A DNA stretch of 47,843 nucleotides from Clostridia bacterium (GTDB lineage Bacteria; Bacillota_A; Clostridia; Oscillospirales; CAG-272): NCBI GenBank assembly GCA_017501345.1, contig JAFVXC010000016.1, positions 1 to 47,843 of the forward strand, read 5' to 3'. Position numbers and translations under genes: made by a program. Shown here piece by piece: positions 1-7,603 of the stretch. The notes under the pieces are model-generated. The model was not told the origin of the DNA and searched no databases. It was given only the letters and a program-made list of their open reading frames with translations. The number at the start of each line of letters is the position of its first letter. Position 1 is the stretch's first letter.

Positions 1-1178
1 CCGAGTGAAAGACCGACCGTACCGATTGCCGATGCCGTTTCATAAAGACAGGTCATCAGAGGTAATCCCTCAACAGCACTTATGACTGCACCGCCGAGCA
101 AAAACAGCACGATATACAGAAGGCAGATTGCCGAGGCGTGCTTGACGGTATCATCTGCAATTCGACGCTTAAACATCTGTGCGTTCTCTTTCTTACGGAA
201 AACCGAGGTTGAGGAAGCAAACAGAACGGCAAGCGTTGTGGTTTTCATACCGCCTGCGGTTGATCCGGGTGAGCCTCCCACAAGCATTAAGAAGATCATA
301 AGTAAGAGTCCGACCTCGCTGATTAGACCGAGGTTTGCCGTATTGAAGCCTGCCGTTCTCGGTGTTACTGCTTGAAATAGAGATAGCAATATTCGCTCAC
401 CAATAGCATATTCTTCAAACTCACAGAAGAAGAAATACAGCGTGGGAATGAATATCAGCACACCTGTCATCGCAAGTATAATCTTACTTTGCGTGCGGTA
501 TTTTTTGACACGCCATTTATGTCTGTATATATCTTCCCAAGTCAAGAAGCCGATACCGCCGATTATGATGAGCAGCATTATAACAATACTGATAATGGGA
601 TTTGCGGCATAAGCCGTTAGTGACGAATACTGTCCGCTGACATCTCCCATCACGTCAAATCCTGCGTTACAGAATGCTGATATAGAATGAAATACCGCCA
701 TCCATATGCCCTTTGCTCCGTGATCAATACAGAACACGGGAAGCATAGCGAGCATTCCAATGGTTTCGACGATCAGCACGCCTTTGAGAATAAACCAAGT
801 CAGACGAACGATACCGCCAACGCTTGGGGCTGACATTGCCTCCTGCATCGTGCTTCGCTGTCCAAGCCCGATCTTTCTGCCTGCGAGAATAGATACCGAA
901 GCTGCAACCGTTACAACGCCCAAGCCTCCGATCTGAATGAGTATGAGAATAACAGCCTGTCCAAAATACGACCAATAGGTTGCCGTATCCTGCACGATAA
1001 GCCCTGTTACGCAGACTGCTGAGGTTGATGTGAACAAGGCATCCGAAAACGGTGTTACAACACCTTCCTTGCTTGATATGGGGAGCATAAGCAAAAACGC
1101 TCCGATCAGTATTACTGCCGCAAAGCCAAGTAAAATGACTTGGAATGATGACAGTTTTAATTTATGTAAAGGCCGCAT
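1..1178 (-). CDS. TrkH/KtrB-family potassium uptake protein, 3' end cut by window edge
   Basis: This encodes the membrane subunit of a Trk/Ktr potassium transporter, which moves K+ with a cytoplasmic RCK (TrkA/KtrA) partner not seen here. About 392 residues are visible from an ATG at 1178, preceded by AAGGAGAGG. The translation contains TSTSAVCVTGL, the first selectivity-filter loop typical of KtrB/TrkH, then IGGLGVVT, a second pore region FHSISAFCNAGFDV, and GGSPGSTAGGMKTTT near the third pore loop. Hydrophobic helices alternate throughout. The reading frame is still open at base 1, so the last pore repeat lies outside the window. A gene for the RCK partner might lie beyond the left edge. 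The family is clear; whether it should be called TrkH or KtrB is not settled from sequence alone. Confidence 0.93.
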   Translation of the reverse strand, partial: MRPLHKLKLSSFQVILLGFAAVILIGAFLLMLPISSKEGVVTPFSDALFTSTSAVCVTGLIVQDTATYWSYFGQAVILILIQIGGLGVVTVAASVSILAGRKIGLGQRSTMQEAMSAPSVGGIVRLTWFILKGVLIVETIGMLAMLPVFCIDHGAKGIWMAVFHSISAFCNAGFDVMGDVSGQYSSLTAYAANPIISIVIMLLIIIGGIGFLTWEDIYRHKWRVKKYRTQSKIILAMTGVLIFIPTLYFFFCEFEEYAIGERILLSLFQAVTPRTAGFNTANLGLISEVGLLLMIFLMLVGGSPGSTAGGMKTTTLAVLFASSTSVFRKKENAQMFKRRIADDTVKHASAICLLYIVLFLLGGAVISAVEGLPLMTCLYETASAIGTVGLSL

Positions 1179-1276
1179 TATACACCTCTCCTTATACTCT
1201 TTCTACTATATACATTTTACCAAAAAACAGATAAAGACGGCATTAGCACTCTACCGCGCGGTATTAAGATTGTATA

Positions 1277-1317
1277 AAGATAGCCCTCGCTCCATTTCGG
1301 AACGAGGGCTATCTTTT
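1277..1317. terminator. Strong hairpin upstream of trkH
   Basis: Inverted repeat with an 18-base stem carrying one mismatch, around the core AGCCCTCG/CGAGGGCT with an ATTT-type loop. Short T runs flank both sides, so it could end transcription from either direction. It lies between trkH and the TnpV pair and probably insulates them. Confidence 0.55.
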
Positions 1318-1375
1318 AGAACAGATTATTGTTATATTTGAATTGTGTGTATAAGGCTAATTATTCAAAGCTATA

Positions 1376-1399
1376 AGGGCTGACAGTTCTGTCAGCCCT
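1376..1399. terminator. Palindrome after the TnpV/DUF6809 pair
   Basis: A perfect 11-bp inverted repeat (AGGGCTGACAG / CTGTCAGCCCT) with a 2-base loop lies just past the stop codon of the DUF6809-like gene on the minus strand. There is no clear T run after it, so it may be a weak terminator or an RNA-stabilising hairpin. Confidence 0.45.
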
Positions 1400-1405
1400 C
1401 GTGGG

Positions 1406-1672
1406 TTATTCAGTTAAGGTTTCAATAGCAATCTGCATACCGAGTTTGAAAGCGTATGTAAAGATGGCTTCCTCGGCATAGCTCGCGTATTCGCTCCAAC
1501 AATCATCGAACTTCTCAAAGATTTCCGTTTGCTCGTCGGTCATCGTTTTGAGCAGATCATCGTGATGTCGCGCCATATATTCCATAAGCTGCTTTATTTC
1601 GGGAGAGTTGCTACGACTATCAGTTTGAGGGCATATGTTTCCGTGCCATAGTTCTTGTAGGATTGACCTCAT
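1406..1672 (-). CDS. Small DUF6809-like mobile-element protein
   Basis: An 88-residue acidic, helical protein starting MRSILQELWHG. Its ATG overlaps the TnpV stop codon as ATGA, so the two are probably translationally coupled. The core (YMARHHDDLLKTMTDEQ followed by EIFEKFDDCWSEY) resembles the small DUF6809-type proteins that commonly sit beside TnpV in Clostridia elements. Its function is not known. The order TnpV then this protein matches what is usual in such elements. No recombinase or transposase is visible nearby, so the pair is likely a remnant or stand-alone cargo. A longer frame extends upstream to 1741, but that part lies inside tnpV and lacks a ribosome site. Confidence 0.72.
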   Translation of the reverse strand: MRSILQELWHGNICPQTDSRSNSPEIKQLMEYMARHHDDLLKTMTDEQTEIFEKFDDCWSEYASYAEEAIFTYAFKLGMQIAIETLTE

Positions 1673-2052
1673 ACGTAGATCACCTCCCGCAAAACGATTT
1701 CTTCCGCGCTTGCCTTGATGTTGTTCATCTCGGCAACCCAACGGAGCATATCGCGCACCTTCAAATCTTCATCAATACCACTTTTGGTAGCAAGGTGTGG
1801 GATGATGGGTTCAAGCATTTCGTTTGCTTCGAGGTCGATTTCGTGCAACCGAGCGTTCAACTTGCCTTCGGTCAGCAGAGTGGTGTATCTTCCGCGGCGG
1901 TGTTGCTTGATGTAATCAAGGTGCATCCGTCCATACTTGCCAATTTGATAGTCTGTCTGTTCGGGAAGGGTTACGTTAGGAATAAGGTGTCCGCTTTCTT
2001 CTCGGTAAGTTCCGCCGAAGGTTTCATAAATGGAATCAAAGTTCTTTGTCAT
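1669..2052 (-). CDS. tnpV: TnpV-family transposon-encoded protein
   Basis: A 127-residue protein matching the TnpV family found on Clostridia mobilizable transposons. Typical features are GGTYREESGHLIPN near the N-terminus, IGKYGRMHLDYIKQHRR in the middle, LLTEGKLNARLHEID, and the C-terminal WVAEMNNIKASAEEIV. I chose the ATG at 2052 because GGAGG sits 7 bases upstream; an in-frame TTG at 2067 would place that ribosome site inside the gene. It is the first gene of a two-gene unit with the DUF6809-like protein. The biochemical role of TnpV is not established; family membership is recognised from recurring sequence blocks. No other genes of a complete element are in the window. Confidence 0.85.
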   Translation of the reverse strand: MTKNFDSIYETFGGTYREESGHLIPNVTLPEQTDYQIGKYGRMHLDYIKQHRRGRYTTLLTEGKLNARLHEIDLEANEMLEPIIPHLATKSGIDEDLKVRDMLRWVAEMNNIKASAEEIVLREVIYV

Positions 2053-2127
2053 TGTAGTATCCTCCAAAATTAGATTTTGATTTTACTACAATTCATCCTC
2101 GCATCCAAACCAATCAACAAAAATGCC

Positions 2128-2163
2128 AAGGGACACCTACCTGCTTTATGGTAGGTGTCCCTT
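2128..2163 (-). terminator. Terminator of the Ldh-family gene
   Basis: Perfect 14-bp stem (AAGGGACACCTACC and its complement) with an 8-base loop. On the minus strand it is followed after four bases by a T run, immediately downstream of the dehydrogenase stop codon. Confidence 0.85.
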
Positions 2164-2189
2164 TGCCTTCTCTTTTTATAGATCGCTTG

Positions 2190-3314
2190 TTATTTATACG
2201 AGCTTGCCTTTGCGTCCTCGAACCTTACGTCGCCGAGATAATCGACGGGATTCAGCCCGACGTACTTGCACATCTCGAACATCTCTGCGACCGTGTTGAT
2301 GTTCACGTCGATGCCGTTTTCCATACGGTCTGCCTTTGCGATGATCTCCTTTTCACCGTGGGTGTAGATGCGTGTAGCGCCCTCTGCCTTGGGAGACTCG
2401 CGAAGCTCACAAAGAAAGGTGGAAAGATGCTCCTTGATCGCATCGGCATCTCCGAAGATCTTGGGATCTACCGCCATAAAGCCGTGGCAGGTTCCGCCCT
2501 TGCCGTTCGTGTGGGTGTGGTTTGAGGTGATGCCCATAGAGAGAATGGAGCAGAATATCTCGCAGAGCATACCGTAGCCGTAGCCCTTGTGTCCACCGAG
2601 CTGCTCGGTCTCGCCGCCGAGCGGCATAATCCCGCCGCCCTTCTTTGCGACGATATTCGCGAGGACGTCCTTCGCATCGGACGAGCCCTTGCCGTCCTTG
2701 TCAAGCGCCCATCCCTCGGGAAGGGGCTTGCCGAGCTTATTGTAGATCTCGAGCTTGCCGCGTGTAACGACCGTGGTAGAAGCATCAAAGAAGAAGTCAT
2801 AGGGGTCTGCGGGCATTGCAATGGCGATGGGATTGCTTCCGAGCATCGCGAGACGACCGAAGGTGGGGACCATAATCGCCTCACTGTTGGTCATAGCCAT
2901 ACCGAGAAGCCCTGCATCGCACGCCATTTTTGCGTAGTAGCCCGCGATACCGAAATGATTGGAGTTGCGGACTGTAACGATCGCCATACCCGTTGTCTTT
3001 GCCTTTTCGATCGCAAGCGTCATTGCCTTGTGAGCGATCAGCTGCCCCATACCGTCATTACCCTCGATCACTGCCGAAACGGGGGTTTCGTGGACGATCT
3101 CAGGCTTTGCGCCCACCTTGATGAGGCCCTTTTCGATTCCCTTATGGTAGCGCGCAAGTCTCTGCATACCGTGAGATTCGATGCCGTAAAGGTCGGAAAG
3201 AAGGAGCACGTCGGAGATGATCTTGCTCTCATTTTCGGTGAATCCGAATTTTTCGAAGCAGTCGTTGCAGAACCGTTCGAGTTCTTTGTAAGAATATCTT
3301 ATGTAAGGTGTCAT
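2190..3314 (-). CDS. Ldh-family (malate/L-lactate/ureidoglycolate type) NAD(P)-dependent dehydrogenase
   Basis: A 374-residue soluble oxidoreductase of the malate/L-lactate dehydrogenase family that is unrelated to classical Rossmann-fold LDH. Members reduce or oxidise 2-hydroxy acids using NAD(P). Visible marks are SDLYGIESHGMQRLARY (about residues 40-56), with the active-site His in the SHG motif, then VRNSNHFGIAGYYA (about 117-130) and LGSNPIAIAMP. The length is close to the family norm. The start is an ATG at 3314 with CGGAGGT upstream. The gene is monocistronic, with its own promoter (3360-3388) and terminator (2128-2163). The exact substrate (malate, lactate, ureidoglycolate, sulfolactate or a sugar acid) cannot be told from sequence, and neighbours give no pathway hint. 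Confidence 0.93.
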   Translation of the reverse strand: MTPYIRYSYKELERFCNDCFEKFGFTENESKIISDVLLLSDLYGIESHGMQRLARYHKGIEKGLIKVGAKPEIVHETPVSAVIEGNDGMGQLIAHKAMTLAIEKAKTTGMAIVTVRNSNHFGIAGYYAKMACDAGLLGMAMTNSEAIMVPTFGRLAMLGSNPIAIAMPADPYDFFFDASTTVVTRGKLEIYNKLGKPLPEGWALDKDGKGSSDAKDVLANIVAKKGGGIMPLGGETEQLGGHKGYGYGMLCEIFCSILSMGITSNHTHTNGKGGTCHGFMAVDPKIFGDADAIKEHLSTFLCELRESPKAEGATRIYTHGEKEIIAKADRMENGIDVNINTVAEMFEMCKYVGLNPVDYLGDVRFEDAKASSYK

Positions 3315-3359
3315 ATTTACCTCCGTAAAAATTTGCTTGAAAACCTTTGAATACTACTG

Positions 3360-3388
3360 ATTTTAGCATATTAACTGTAAATTGTCAA
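3360..3388 (-). promoter_or_regulatory. Sigma-A promoter of the Ldh-family gene
   Basis: On the minus strand TTGACA (3388-3383) and TAAAAT (3365-3360) are separated by exactly 17 bases, about 45 bases before the gene's ATG. Confidence 0.85.
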
Positions 3389-3459
3389 TGCTACTTTCAG
3401 ATGAAATTCGAACAATTTCAAGTAAAAATACGAAGATGCTTCGATTTGCGAAGGAGAAT

Positions 3460-3618
3460 ACCCGTACGGGAGATCGAAATACCCGAACGCTTCAGCGTTC
3501 GGGCGTCAAAGCGCGTAATGATTATTTAAGACTCTTACTGACGTCCGCTTTGCAGGCTTCGATTAACGAAACGAATGATAAAAATAAGGAGATGCAAAAG
3601 CATCTCCTTATTTTTATG
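3460..3618. repeat. 159-bp tandem repeat, outer copy (tRNA-Glu tail plus terminator)
   Basis: Unit starts with ACCCGTACGGGA, the reverse complement of the tRNA-Glu 3' end, then carries a hairpin (CCCGAACGC/GCGTTCGGG) and ends with a second hairpin built on AAGGAGATGC/GCATCTCCTT. It is about 95% identical to the adjoining copy at 3619-3777. No convincing gene lies within it. Confidence 0.92.
3580..3616. terminator. Duplicated terminator hairpin, outer copy
   Basis: Long AT-flanked hairpin (AAATAAGGAGATGC, AAAA loop, GCATCTCCTTATTT) with T runs on both strands. It is a duplicate of the tRNA terminator one repeat unit away and would act as a backup stop. Confidence 0.8.
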
Positions 3619-3777
3619 ACCCGTACGGGAGATCGAAATACCCGAACGCCTCAGCGTTCGGGTGGCAAAGCGCGCAATGATTATTCAAGACTCTTACTGC
3701 CGTCCGCTTTGCAGGCTTCGATTAACGAAACGAATGATAAAAATAAGGAGATGCAGAAGCATCTCCTTATTTTTATG
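3619..3777. repeat. 159-bp tandem repeat, inner copy adjoining tRNA-Glu
   Basis: Second head-to-tail copy. The ACCCGTACGGG word recurs at 3460, 3619 and 3778, exactly 159 bases apart each time; the third occurrence is the real end of tRNA-Glu. Roughly eight substitutions separate the two full copies. Confidence 0.92.
3739..3775 (-). terminator. Terminator of the tRNA-Met/tRNA-Glu operon
   Basis: A 14-bp stem hairpin with a T run, directly beside the last base of tRNA-Glu on the minus strand. A single A-to-G loop change separates it from the copy at 3580-3616. Confidence 0.9.
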
Positions 3778-3847
3778 ACCCGTACGGGAATCGAACCCAT
3801 GTTACAGCCGTGAAAGGGCCGTGTCTTAACCGCTTGACCAACGGGCC
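3776..3847 (-). tRNA. tRNA-Glu (anticodon TTC)
   Basis: The minus strand folds as a 72-base cloverleaf. The acceptor stem GGCCCGT pairs with ACGGGTC (one G-U), the anticodon loop is CTTTCAC with anticodon TTC, and the T arm contains GGTTCGATTCC. CCA is not encoded. It starts on the base next to the encoded CCA of the upstream tRNA-Met, with no spacer. Confidence 0.95.
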
Positions 3848-3924
3848 TGGTAGCGGAGATTGGACTTGAACCCATGACCTACCGGGTATGAACCGGTTGC
3901 TCTAGCCAACTGAGCTACTCCGCC
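3848..3924 (-). tRNA. tRNA-Met, elongator type (anticodon CAT)
   Basis: A 77-base cloverleaf including encoded CCA. The acceptor stem is GGCGGAG with CTCCGCT and a G-U closing pair. The anticodon arm is ACCGG-TTCATAC-CCGGT. The absence of the three G-C pairs typical of initiator tRNA, and likeness to Bacillus elongator tRNA-Met, support the elongator call. A tRNA-Ile2 with modified CAT cannot be fully excluded. Confidence 0.93.
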
Positions 3925-3958
3925 ATTTATTTACTCGTTCTTTGCCGAACGCTCAACT

Positions 3959-3987
3959 ATTATAGCACAACGGCTTACATTTGTCAA
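3959..3987 (-). promoter_or_regulatory. Promoter of the tRNA operon
   Basis: Consensus TTGACA (3987-3982) and TATAAT (3964-3959) on the minus strand with a 17-base spacer, about 35 bases before tRNA-Met. Perfect consensus boxes fit a highly expressed stable-RNA promoter. Confidence 0.92.
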
Positions 3988-4148
3988 GCCTTTTTTGAAA
4001 AATATTTTTGCGAAATTTTGGAGGTTTTGGAGTATCTTGAAAATCCTCCCGTTGCGCGTCTTTTTTTGCGCCTACGTACATATTTATCATTGATGTGGAA
4101 TTTTATGCTGATGTGCCGATCGCTTTATACTTTTTTGGAGGGTGTGCT

Positions 4149-4694
4149 TTGAAGGGGAGGATCTTACGTAGGCTTCGTGTAGCGGCGCTGGTATTGGTTG
4201 CGGCTTTTTGTCTTTCTGTTACGTCCTGCAGAACGCGCGGATCCGTGCGGGCGGGCGCGGTGCTATCCGCGATGCTTGCTTCTGAAGAGGATATCCCTGC
4301 GGGGGAGATCTACTCTTCAGATGCCGAGGAGGGGGAACGGGGATATCTGTCGGATTCCCTGTGCGTTGCGCTTTACGGTGACGGGGAGATGCCGCCCGAG
4401 TGGGCGTTTGTTTCGGATTTTGCGATCTATCTCGCGGCCTCCGAGCATCCCTTTGAGCTTTCGGTATTTCGGTGTGACTCGAGTGACGGCGCTGAGGAGG
4501 TGTCGGAGCTTTGCTCACGCCGCCTTCGGGTGCTTCGGAATCACTTTCGGGGGAGCGACTACGAGGTATATACCTCGGGTGGGCGCGTTGTGATCCTCGG
4601 GAGCTACGTTCTGATGCTCGTTTCGTCCGACGCGGAGGGCGCCCTCTCCGAGGCGCGGGAGGCAATACGCGGGCGGTCTCCGCGGGCTGACTGA
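4149..4694 (+). CDS. Small DUF4358-like lipoprotein
   Basis: A predicted exported lipoprotein of 181 residues. I start it at TTG 4149, because GGAGGG lies 6 bases upstream and this gives a clean signal peptide: KGRILRRLR, a hydrophobic stretch, then the lipobox SVTSC with Cys at about residue 27. An ATG further upstream (4095) would add 18 unlikely residues. The mature domain (AVLSAMLASEEDIPAGEIY, then a strand-rich region and DYEVYTSGGRVVILG) resembles the DUF4358 lipoproteins of Clostridia, which have no known function. The similarity is by pattern only. It stands alone between the tRNA operon and the promoter at 4722. No promoter of its own is obvious. Confidence 0.72.
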   Translation: MKGRILRRLRVAALVLVAAFCLSVTSCRTRGSVRAGAVLSAMLASEEDIPAGEIYSSDAEEGERGYLSDSLCVALYGDGEMPPEWAFVSDFAIYLAASEHPFELSVFRCDSSDGAEEVSELCSRRLRVLRNHFRGSDYEVYTSGGRVVILGSYVLMLVSSDAEGALSEAREAIRGRSPRAD

Positions 4695-4721
4695 GTATCG
4701 CGTACTGCAAAAAGATTTCTG

Positions 4722-4750
4722 TTGACAAAAGGCTATAAATCCTGTATAAT
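4722..4750 (+). promoter_or_regulatory. Promoter of the zinc-ribbon/unknown gene pair
   Basis: TTGACA (4722-4727), 17-base spacer and TATAAT (4745-4750), both perfect consensus, 43 bases before the ATG at 4794. Confidence 0.92.
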
Positions 4751-4793
4751 AGTTTTATATAGATGAAAATGAAAACGAGGGGAGGGAACGCCT

Positions 4794-6122
4794 ATGACGC
4801 GGGAAAGGATATGTCCGATCTGCGGCGGTATGATCGAACGCCGTACCGATACTTCGGTCGGTGCAAAGGGTGCATACGGAACGCGGTGGGATCTGCGATA
4901 CGCTTGTGAAAATCCTGCCTGCGGCTTTTTTGTGGCCTTTCCCTTTGACGGCTCGGTCTATACGGCATATGCCTGCGAGGAGATCCGCAGACGGACGGTC
5001 ACGCTTCCGGCGGACGAGCGGGCGCAGGCGCTTCTCGCATCGGTTGCGTATTGCAGGAGTACCGACGGCGACCCTCTCGCAGAGGAGCTTTCCGCAGAGG
5101 TCGGCCTGATCTTTACCGAGGCGCTCGGCGAGATTTTACGAGATGCGCGCGTACTTCTGCGGGCGCTTTCGCATCGGGAGCCCGATCAGCAAAGGAAGCG
5201 TGAGCTGAGGCAGAGGCTGAAGGTGTTCTTCGATTTCATTACGCTGATGGACGGTCGTTTCCCGACGCCGAAGCTTGAGACCGAATTTTATGCGATCCGT
5301 GACGGACTCGTTGCGCTTGACTCGGCGTACGAGCTCGGAATGCTCGCGCTCGAAAATGACGACCCCGGAGCAGAGGATTATTTCGAGGCGGGGGCGCGCG
5401 CCGGTGGGATCCGATCCCGCGTGGCGTATGCAAAGCATATTTTGTCCGATCGTGCAGAGACCGAGGAGGAGCGGCGCACACTGAAGGAGACCTTCCTCCG
5501 TCTTTCTGCGGAATCGCAGGAGGCGTGCTATGAGTACCTCCGTATGGCGCGCGTGGGCGAGGACGATCTCTCAAGCGCTCTCCTTCGATACGCCGAGGGG
5601 GCGTATACGACCGCTTCGATTGCGGGAAGGCTCGCCTTCCTGCAACTGGAGCTTTCCGCTTGCATTGAATTTTACGAGCCTGCGCTTTCTTCTGTCCTTT
5701 CAGCTATTCGCGAGGCGGACGAGCCTGCCGCTTCTGAGCTGCGGGAGAAAGGCGTACGGATTCTCTCCGAGTTTTCGGAGCTTACCGTTCGGATTACCGA
5801 GCGATGTGACTCTCTTCAGTCGGAGGCGCAGGAAAAGCGGGGCGACGTTGGGGAAGAATCCTTTGCGTGGTCGATGCTTGAATCGGAGAATGCGCTTCTT
5901 GAGTACGTGATCGGGTGTGCGATGTATTACGCAACCTGCTTTGACACGAAAAAGTGCTTTGATCTTCGGTATTTGCGCGTGGCGAGCGGACATTTTTCTG
6001 CGTTCCTCTCGTACGGGCTTTCGTCGCTCGTCGGGTTCGAATCGCTTCAGCCGCTTCGTGAGAGGGCCGCATCCTATCACCGTATTCTGACGCTGTCTGC
6101 GGGACTTGGAGGGGAAGTATGA
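4794..6122 (+). CDS. Zinc-ribbon helical protein of unknown function
   Basis: A 442-residue protein with no family I recognise. The N-terminus has a probable zinc ribbon: CPICGG at residues 7-12 paired with CENPACG at about 38-44. The rest is rich in Ala, Glu, Leu and Arg and looks almost entirely alpha-helical, with no signal peptide or membrane segment. Repeating helix pairs (for example ALENDDPGAEDYFEAGARAG and DLSSALLRYAEGAYTTASI) hint at a TPR- or Sel1-like scaffold, but this is a visual impression. The start is supported by GAGGGGAGGG upstream and a consensus promoter. Its TGA overlaps the ATG of the next gene, so both proteins are probably made together and may act together. A cytoplasmic adaptor or chaperone-like role is a guess. 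Confidence 0.85.
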   Translation: MTRERICPICGGMIERRTDTSVGAKGAYGTRWDLRYACENPACGFFVAFPFDGSVYTAYACEEIRRRTVTLPADERAQALLASVAYCRSTDGDPLAEELSAEVGLIFTEALGEILRDARVLLRALSHREPDQQRKRELRQRLKVFFDFITLMDGRFPTPKLETEFYAIRDGLVALDSAYELGMLALENDDPGAEDYFEAGARAGGIRSRVAYAKHILSDRAETEEERRTLKETFLRLSAESQEACYEYLRMARVGEDDLSSALLRYAEGAYTTASIAGRLAFLQLELSACIEFYEPALSSVLSAIREADEPAASELREKGVRILSEFSELTVRITERCDSLQSEAQEKRGDVGEESFAWSMLESENALLEYVIGCAMYYATCFDTKKCFDLRYLRVASGHFSAFLSYGLSSLVGFESLQPLRERAASYHRILTLSAGLGGEV

Positions 6123-7549
6123 AGAGGAATTTACATATGGATCTTCTCCTCTGCTACGTGCGCGAGGACGGGCTGTTTGCGCGGTATATATCGGAGAGAC
6201 GTGAGACAACGGTCGACGTATCGGTGCGGAAGGAGATCTCCGAGGCGAGTCTCCGAGAGGATCTTTCCGAGCTTTGCGAGCGCGTCAGAGGGAAGGTCGA
6301 TCTGACTGATCGGCGCGTGACGGTCGCCTTTGCGCTCTCTCGGAGAGTTGAGGTGCTGAAGCCCTGTGTTTCGGAGCAGCTTTCTGTGCTTCCCTTTGCC
6401 GATTCGGTTTCAGTGCTCCCGAGAGACGAGCTGTTTTACCGTGCGGCCACGACGCTTTCTCAGGATGCGCCGTGCGAGGTCCTTTACTGTGATACCCGCG
6501 AGACGCGGCTGTTTACGGTGGACGGAGAGGTTCCGCTTTCGAGCGGGCGCTCGGGCGGAAACGGATTTTACGATTGGCTCTTCGGCTTCGTAGAGGACGA
6601 GGGGGAATCCTTCGAGTATTATGAGGGACAGATCGACCGTCTCGAGGAGCTTTTTCGCGTATACCGCTGCTTTAAACCGCATAGAAACGAGGAGGCATCT
6701 GCAAAGCGGACGGTTTTTCCCGAGCGCGCAAGGCATCCGCTTCTGTATAACCGTCCTGCCCTTTCGGGCAAGGAGACCTCCCGCGGGCGCCTAGACAAGG
6801 GAGCATCCGAGGGGGCAGACGCCTCCGCTGAGGCACGCATTGACTATACGGCGCTGACGGCGTCCGATAAGGCGCGGGTGGATCGCAGGCTTCCTGCGTT
6901 TTACAAACTTTCGCGTGATAAATACGGAAAGCACGGAAGGATTTCGATGGGAGAGGCCGCAGAGCGCTTTGCGCGTCTCCTTGATGGGATCCGTGACGCC
7001 CGACTGACGCGACTCGTCGTGGTCGGCGCGTATGCTGATTTCCCCTTGACAGGAGATTTTCTTCGGTCGCTTCCGCAGGAAATGACGATCTCATACGGCA
7101 GCGAATCGAAGCTCCTGCTCGACGGAATGGAGGATGCGGTCATTGATCGGATCGTCAGCTCGCGGCTGCTGCTCTCCGATATGGACGGTGAAGAGCTTGT
7201 TTTGTGGGATTCCTTTTCGGAGGCAAGTGGCGCTTGCCCTGAAAAGCGCGTTTCCTTTTCTGCGACGCTTCGGCGTACGGTTTCCGCTGAAGAGTGGAAG
7301 AAAAAGGCCGTTCGGATGCCCTATGCGGTTGAATTTGAGGAGCTTCGCCGCGACGAAAAGGGCAGCTATAAGCGCGTTCGCGTGACGAAAAGCGGCGATT
7401 TCCGCACCTTCTGCTATAAAAGGCAGAGGGATGGTAGCTATCGCCTGCGCGTGCAGGAGAGGGAGAGCGACAGCAGCATCTTCCGCTCTGCGGTCCTCGG
7501 TGTTGCGGCAACTCCCGTCGGGGTGATCTGCCGCTTGCTTTCGGAGTGA
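6119..7549 (+). CDS. Unknown protein, partner of the zinc-ribbon protein
   Basis: A 476-residue soluble protein translationally coupled to the upstream gene by an ATGA overlap. I do not recognise the family. Three parts can be seen. An N-terminal alpha/beta region (1-190) begins with DLLLCYVREDGLFARYI. A charged, low-complexity linker follows at about 195-240. A C-terminal region contains LTRLVVVGAYADFPLTGDF (about 302-320), which loosely recalls the VGGS-R-P phosphate loop of Hsp70/actin-fold proteins. Against that, the canonical N-terminal DxGT loop is not visible. A basic Arg/Lys-rich tail precedes the C-terminus. A weak terminator (7569-7598) follows. Real gene status is supported by coupling, length and codon pattern; function is open. 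Confidence 0.83.
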   Translation: MKRNLHMDLLLCYVREDGLFARYISERRETTVDVSVRKEISEASLREDLSELCERVRGKVDLTDRRVTVAFALSRRVEVLKPCVSEQLSVLPFADSVSVLPRDELFYRAATTLSQDAPCEVLYCDTRETRLFTVDGEVPLSSGRSGGNGFYDWLFGFVEDEGESFEYYEGQIDRLEELFRVYRCFKPHRNEEASAKRTVFPERARHPLLYNRPALSGKETSRGRLDKGASEGADASAEARIDYTALTASDKARVDRRLPAFYKLSRDKYGKHGRISMGEAAERFARLLDGIRDARLTRLVVVGAYADFPLTGDFLRSLPQEMTISYGSESKLLLDGMEDAVIDRIVSSRLLLSDMDGEELVLWDSFSEASGACPEKRVSFSATLRRTVSAEEWKKKAVRMPYAVEFEELRRDEKGSYKRVRVTKSGDFRTFCYKRQRDGSYRLRVQERESDSSIFRSAVLGVAATPVGVICRLLSE

Positions 7550-7568
7550 TGTATTATACAAAGAAGAA

Positions 7569-7598
7569 GGAGCTGAGTCTATGACCCAGCCCCTTTTT
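7569..7598 (+). terminator. Terminator after the unknown pair
   Basis: Imperfect hairpin GGAGCTGAGTC-TAT-GACCCAGCCCC with two A-C mismatches, followed by a run of six T on the plus strand, just past the stop at 7549. Confidence 0.7.
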
Positions 7599-7603
7599 TG
7601 TAT

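Noticed and set aside
2589..3350. 253-codon plus-strand frame opposite the Ldh-family gene
   Set aside because: Lies wholly antisense to a clear dehydrogenase gene, has no ribosome site and no protein-family character.
3460..3777. CRISPR array suspected from the repeated hairpins
   Set aside because: Only two full units of 159 bp, nearly identical throughout, with no spacers of varying sequence.
3848..3924. Initiator tRNA-Met
   Set aside because: The anticodon stem lacks the three consecutive G-C pairs of initiators and the acceptor begins with a G-U pair as in elongator tRNA.
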